NCBI GenBank assembly: GCA_938036545.1
Contig: CALHQJ010000134.1
Span: forward strand, 1 to 10,227
DNA from: an uncultured Clostridium sp.
Lineage (GTDB): Bacteria; Bacillota; Clostridia; Lachnospirales; Lachnospiraceae
Direction: 5' to 3'
Length of the DNA: 10,227 bases
In this document: piece after piece, positions 6,882 through 10,227 of the stretch
How the letters are laid out: each line of letters opens with the position of its first letter
Position numbering within the stretch: position 1 is the first letter of the stretch
Program-made: the position numbers and the translations under genes
Notes under the pieces: model-generated
The model's input: the letters and a program-made list of their open reading frames with translations, nothing else
The model's database searches: none
Told to the model about the DNA's origin: nothing

Positions 6882-8225
6882 ATGATTATTTATTGCATTG
6901 GTTATTTAACCAGTTTTCTGCTGGCTCAGGCCGGATGGGACATCCCATCCGGCCTGGTGCTCATAGGAACGGCTGTGTGGATGTACTGGCAGGACTATCA
7001 GCGCAGTGGTAATTTAATTCATTTACGGGGATTGTTCTTTTTGGGATTTACGGGAGGCCAGGGAGTATCCTGCCTGAAATTAAGCCGCCTTCAAACGCCA
7101 TGGTCCTGGATGACCTGGTTTTGCTTTTTTGCGGCTGCTCTGGCCTTTTACATCGGATTTTCCCTGACAGACGACAGGGCCATAGGAAGATGGGATGCAG
7201 GAAACTTTTCCAGAAACTTTAAAAATGAACCGTCTGCTACGCTGCGGACAACAAACCTTGGGAGACAGAGAACAAAAGCCATTGCGGATTCCGGCGGTTT
7301 ACTCATTGGAATTGTAGGGATTACGGCAATTTCTCTGGCAGCTTTTGTGCTGGAAGCGGCAGTGCTGGGATATATTCCGTTTTTTACCAGGGGAGTGCCT
7401 CATGCTTATTCCTATTTTCATATAACAGGAGTCCACTATTTTACCGTGTCCTGCGTATTGGTTCCTCCTTTGGCAGTATTATTTTATCTGGGAAAGCCCA
7501 GGGCATCTAAGGGAGAAAAGATAACGGCAGCCATAGCCGCAGCTATCAGCCTTTTGATTCCGGTTCTGTGCGTTTCCAGATTTCAGCTTATTTTTGCAGT
7601 AGGCTTGTCCGCATTTTCTTATGTGTCAGTAAAGCGGACCATTCCATTAGCGGCAGCGGCAGGATTGGCGGGAGCCATGATACCGGTTTACGTGATTTTA
7701 ACCATTGCCAGAAGCCATGATGTGGCCTATTTAAATGGCATTTTTGAAATGAAAAACAGCTCTATGCCTATTTTTATTACCCAGCCCTATATGTATATTG
7801 CCAATAATTACGACAACTTTAACTGTCTGGTAGAGCAGCTTCCATCCCATACTTTTGGTCTTCGGATGCTGTTTCCGTTATGGGCGTTGACGGGATTGAA
7901 ATTTTTGTATCCATCCCTTGTGTCCTTTCCGATTTACGTAACAAAAGAGGAATTGACTACCGTAACGCTGTTATATGACGCTTATTATGATTTTGGAGCA
8001 GTCGGTGTAATTGTTTTTGCAGCAGCATTGGGCGGCGTCTGCGGATATTTGGTAAAACAGTTAAAGCACATGCAGAATCCGGCAGGATTTATCTTGTATG
8101 CACAAATTGCCATGTATATGGCTTTGTCATTTTTTACTACATGGTTTTCCAACCCAACGACGTGGTTTTATTTGGCGGCAACTGGAGCAGTATGGGTGCT
8201 CTGCGAAGTTGTCCATAGAAGATGA
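6882..8225 (+). CDS. Probable oligosaccharide repeat-unit polymerase (Wzy-like) membrane protein
   Basis: The 447-residue product is polytopic, with roughly eleven hydrophobic segments spread over residues 1-35, 48-62, 78-95, 139-164, 185-203, 213-250, 253-276, 330-350, 372-390 and 403-441. A basic cytoplasmic loop (about 97-135) and a larger polar region (about 277-328) stand out. Features recalling O-antigen/capsule repeat-unit polymerases are IPFFTRGVPHAYSYFH (165-180), the VSRFQLIF stretch (231-238), YIANNYDNFN (305-314) and YDAYYDFGAVGV (365-376). Wzy proteins join lipid-linked oligosaccharide units outside the membrane; they diverge strongly, so the call is by layout and short motifs. 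The ATG is three bases after the ptsI stop, with GGAG overlapping the end of ptsI, so translation is probably coupled. No glycosyltransferase, flippase or chain-length gene is near, unlike normal capsule clusters. A perfect inverted repeat lies inside codons 16-25. An unknown permease is the main alternative. Confidence 0.6.
   Translation: MIIYCIGYLTSFLLAQAGWDIPSGLVLIGTAVWMYWQDYQRSGNLIHLRGLFFLGFTGGQGVSCLKLSRLQTPWSWMTWFCFFAAALAFYIGFSLTDDRAIGRWDAGNFSRNFKNEPSATLRTTNLGRQRTKAIADSGGLLIGIVGITAISLAAFVLEAAVLGYIPFFTRGVPHAYSYFHITGVHYFTVSCVLVPPLAVLFYLGKPRASKGEKITAAIAAAISLLIPVLCVSRFQLIFAVGLSAFSYVSVKRTIPLAAAAGLAGAMIPVYVILTIARSHDVAYLNGIFEMKNSSMPIFITQPYMYIANNYDNFNCLVEQLPSHTFGLRMLFPLWALTGLKFLYPSLVSFPIYVTKEELTTVTLLYDAYYDFGAVGVIVFAAALGGVCGYLVKQLKHMQNPAGFILYAQIAMYMALSFFTTWFSNPTTWFYLAATGAVWVLCEVVHRR
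6927..6956 (+). repeat. Perfect 14-bp inverted repeat (hairpin) inside the 5' coding end of the polymerase-like gene
   Basis: The left arm CAGGCCGGATGGGA (6927-6940) and right arm TCCCATCCGGCCTG (6943-6956) are exact reverse complements separated by CA. In RNA this makes a GC-rich stem of about 13 pairs with a four-base loop. It begins 45 bases after the ATG at 6882 and 49 bases after the ptsI stop. No run of T follows, so it is not a standard intrinsic terminator. It could slow ribosomes or polymerase, protect the ptsI 3' end from exonucleases, or lower expression of the downstream gene. Confidence 0.85.
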
Positions 8226-8242
8226 GAAGGAGGATGTAAGAG

Positions 8243-8731
8243 ATGTATAAGTCTTTAAAAGAGTTATTTGGAAGAGATAAGAATCAGGATAAGATATTTG
8301 CTCCTGTCAGCGGAACATGCGTCTCTATGAGCCAGGTAAATGATCCGACGTTCAGTCAGGAAATCCTGGGAAAAGGCGTTGCTATTATTCCTTCTGAGGG
8401 AAAAATCGTTGCTCCTGGCGATGGAGAAATTATTATGGTTTTTGAAACCAGGCACGCAGTCAGCATACGAGTAAGCGGAGGAGCAGAACTGATTATTCAC
8501 ATTGGCCTGGATACGGTAAACCTTCACGGCCAGTATTTTAATGCCAGAGTAACGGCTGGCGATAAGGTGAAAAAAGGCGACGTTCTGATTGAATTTGATA
8601 TGGACAAAATAAAAGAACAGGGATATGATTTGATTACTCCGATCATTATATGCAATACTCCTGAGTACCCTGATTTGATCTGCCATACAGGGATGGATGT
8701 AAAAGCAGGAGATTTGATCATGGAATTGTAA
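8243..8731 (+). CDS. Stand-alone PTS glucose-type IIA protein (EIIA-Glc family)
   Basis: IIA-Glc domains accept phosphate from HPr and hand it to a IIB domain of a sugar transporter. The 162-residue protein is a single soluble IIA domain of normal size. The phosphorylated histidine is H86 in LIIHIGLDTVNL (83-94), and the second active-site histidine is H71 in TRHAVSI (69-75), equivalent to E. coli His90 and His75. PVSG (21-24), IVAPGDGEI (55-63) and the C-terminal VKAGDLI are further family marks. There is no fused IIB or IIC domain, so it must work with a transporter encoded elsewhere. AAGGAGGATG precedes the ATG, and the polymerase-like gene ends 17 bases upstream. It may be called crr in the literature, but whether it plays the regulatory part of enteric Crr is unknown. 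Confidence 0.94.
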   Translation: MYKSLKELFGRDKNQDKIFAPVSGTCVSMSQVNDPTFSQEILGKGVAIIPSEGKIVAPGDGEIIMVFETRHAVSIRVSGGAELIIHIGLDTVNLHGQYFNARVTAGDKVKKGDVLIEFDMDKIKEQGYDLITPIIICNTPEYPDLICHTGMDVKAGDLIMEL

Positions 8732-8773
8732 CTGTTCAAGACAGAAAAGACTTGAAAAAGCGAGGAGAAGATT

Positions 8774-9961
8774 ATGATTTCAGAAAAGATGAAGCCTTTT
8801 GTACAGAATAATTCCGCAATCCGTGCCATGTTTGAGGAAGGAAAGAAGATGGCGGCAGTTTACGGTAAAGAAAACGTTTATGATTTCAGTCTGGGAAACC
8901 CCAGCGTTCCGGCTCCGGCAGCAGTGCGGCAGGCCATTTTTGACATTCTGGAAGAGGAAGACGAAAATATGGTTCACGGATACATGAGCAATGCCGGCTT
9001 TGAAGATGTTCGGGAGGCCATTGCCCGGTCTTTAAACCAGCGGTTTGAAACCAGCTTCCGTACAGAAAATATTATGATGACCGTAGGCGCTGCCAGCGGC
9101 ATGAATGTAATTTTAAAGACCATTTTAAATCCAGGTGACGAGGTTATTGCATTTGCCCCCTATTTTATGGAGTACGGTTCTTATGTACGCAATTACGACG
9201 GCGTTTTAACAGTGGTTTCACCAAATACTGAGACATTCCAGCCCAATCTTGCTGAATTTGCAGAGAAGATCAATTCCAATACCAAGGCGGTGATTATTAA
9301 TACGCCAAATAACCCTACAGGAGTAGTATATTCTGCAGAGACCCTGACAAAAATCGGTGATATTTTACGGGAAAAAAGCGCTGCCATGGGTCATCCCATT
9401 GTCCTGATTTCCGATGAACCCTATCGGGAACTGGCATATGATGGAGTAGAGGTTCCTTATGTAACAAAGTTTTATAAGGATACGGTTGTGTGCTATTCTT
9501 ACAGCAAGTCCTTATCTCTTCCAGGAGAGAGAATCGGCTATCTGGTAATTCCGGATGAACTGAATGATAGCAGCCAGGTGTTTGCCGCTGCGTCCATTGC
9601 CAACCGCGTACTGGGATGCGTCAATGCGCCTTCCCTGATGCAGAGAGTGATTAAGCGCTGTGTCAATGAACAGGTCAACCTGGAAGCTTACGACAAGAAC
9701 CGGAACCTTTTATATAATGGATTGAAGGAACTGGGATTTGAGTGCATTAAGCCAGAGGGAGCATTTTACTTATTTGTAAAATCACCTATGGCAGATGAGA
9801 AAGAGTTTGTAGCCCTGTGCAAAAAACATCGGGTACTGGTAGTTCCTGGAACTTCCTTTGCCTGCCCAGGTTATGTGCGGATTGCTTACTGCGTTTCTTT
9901 CCAGCAGATTGAACGTTCCCTTCCGGCATTTAAAGAGATTGCAAAGGAGTGCGGCCTATGA
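8774..9961 (+). CDS. Class I/II pyridoxal-phosphate aminotransferase (aspartate aminotransferase-like)
   Basis: Fold-type I PLP enzymes of this class move amino groups between amino acids and 2-oxo acids in the cytoplasm. The 395-residue product has the family length and all core residues: NTPNNPTG (176-183) with N180, SDEPYREL (213-220) with D214 and Y217, the PLP-binding lysine K245 in SYSKSLSLPGERIGY, and the substrate-carboxylate arginine R369 in YVRIAY. The N-terminus FSLGNPSVPAP (38-48) is typical of the aspartate/aromatic aminotransferase group, but substrate choice cannot be read from this. GAGGAG precedes the ATG at 8774, 42 bases after the IIA gene. The TGA overlaps the next ATG by four bases, so it is coupled to the hisC-like gene. 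Aspartate, aromatic or branched-chain substrates are all possible. Confidence 0.93.
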   Translation: MISEKMKPFVQNNSAIRAMFEEGKKMAAVYGKENVYDFSLGNPSVPAPAAVRQAIFDILEEEDENMVHGYMSNAGFEDVREAIARSLNQRFETSFRTENIMMTVGAASGMNVILKTILNPGDEVIAFAPYFMEYGSYVRNYDGVLTVVSPNTETFQPNLAEFAEKINSNTKAVIINTPNNPTGVVYSAETLTKIGDILREKSAAMGHPIVLISDEPYRELAYDGVEVPYVTKFYKDTVVCYSYSKSLSLPGERIGYLVIPDELNDSSQVFAAASIANRVLGCVNAPSLMQRVIKRCVNEQVNLEAYDKNRNLLYNGLKELGFECIKPEGAFYLFVKSPMADEKEFVALCKKHRVLVVPGTSFACPGYVRIAYCVSFQQIERSLPAFKEIAKECGL

Positions 9962-10227
9962 GGGGCTGGGAGAAAAATGTCAGGAAGGTGACCCCTTATA
10001 CGCCAGGAGAGCAGCCGGCGCTGGATCATTTAATTAAGCTGAATACCAATGAAAATCCCTATCCTCCGGCTCCTGGCGTAAGCCAGGCCCTGCTGGATAT
10101 GGAAGCAGACCGTTTTCGGAAATATCCGGATCCTGCCTCCAGGCTGCTTTCCAGGACTCTGTCTCAACGGTATGGGGTAAAGGAAGAGCAGGTATTTGTG
10201 GGAGTAGGTTCAGATGACGTTTTGGGA
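9958..10227 (+). CDS. hisC: Histidinol-phosphate aminotransferase-like enzyme, 3' part beyond window
   Basis: Only the first 90 residues are present. KLNTNENPYPPAPGV (25-39), FRKYPDP and GVGSDDVLG at the cut end are typical of the N-terminal part of HisC, which transaminates imidazole-acetol phosphate to histidinol phosphate in histidine synthesis. Family members are about 350 residues, so some three quarters are missing, including the PLP lysine. The ATG overlaps the TGA of the preceding aminotransferase (ATGA), showing translational coupling. Related enzymes act on aromatic amino acids or in cobalamin synthesis (CobD), and no other his gene is visible, so the exact substrate is less sure than the family. 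Confidence 0.85.
   Translation, partial: MRGWEKNVRKVTPYTPGEQPALDHLIKLNTNENPYPPAPGVSQALLDMEADRFRKYPDPASRLLSRTLSQRYGVKEEQVFVGVGSDDVLG

Noticed and set aside
8735..8756. TTCAAG/CTTGAA inverted repeat between the IIA gene and the aminotransferase as a terminator
   Set aside because: The stem is only six pairs, AT-rich, with a ten-base loop and no T tract.
8867..8881. Possible CcpA (cre-like) site around AAGAAAACGTTTATG
   Set aside because: Three mismatches to the WTGNAARCGNWWWCA consensus and a position inside coding sequence; no cre-like match was seen near the promoter at 1173-1201 either.

Overview
The window looks like a piece of a Gram-positive anaerobe of the Clostridia, most likely a Lachnospiraceae-type gut bacterium. 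The signs are strong AGGAGG-type ribosome binding sites, a cdaA-cdaR pair, an HPr with both His15 and Ser46, a GLHLRPAG-type HPr active site, and a Cys-type SelD with an AGCGAK active-site loop. The species cannot be named from sequence reading alone.

Left block (1-1135, minus strand, visibly more AT-rich): the 5' three quarters of selD (selenide, water dikinase) runs off the left edge. Just upstream of it on the same strand is the C-terminal quarter of a MATE-family transporter whose reading frame stops abruptly at about 1136. This is a broken gene. Together with the composition change it marks a junction, either a rearrangement scar or an assembly join, between this block and the rest.

Right block (1136-10227, all plus strand): a good extended -10 promoter at 1173-1201 precedes a tightly packed run of nine genes with gaps of at most 42 bases, several overlaps and no visible intrinsic terminator. 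The order is: a small two-helix membrane protein; a polytopic membrane protein with an acidic/tyrosine tail (both uncharacterised, ATGA-coupled); cdaA (diadenylate cyclase) and cdaR (its YbbR-domain regulator); ptsH (HPr) and ptsI (Enzyme I); a polytopic protein resembling an oligosaccharide repeat-unit (Wzy-type) polymerase; a stand-alone glucose-type PTS IIA protein; a class I/II PLP aminotransferase; and the start of a hisC-like histidinol-phosphate aminotransferase that runs off the right edge.

Functionally, the run joins c-di-AMP synthesis (envelope, turgor and potassium homeostasis), the general phosphotransferase relay PEP -> EI -> HPr -> IIA, a probable surface-polysaccharide polymerase, and amino-acid transamination. 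The usual partner of cdaA-cdaR, glmM, is not in its expected place; ptsH-ptsI follows instead. The points most worth a second look are the uncharacterised membrane pair in front of cdaA, the cdaAR-ptsHI linkage, a perfect 14-bp inverted repeat in the first codons of the polymerase gene, and the truncated MATE junction. No CRISPR array, tRNA, rRNA, transposase or prophage gene was seen.
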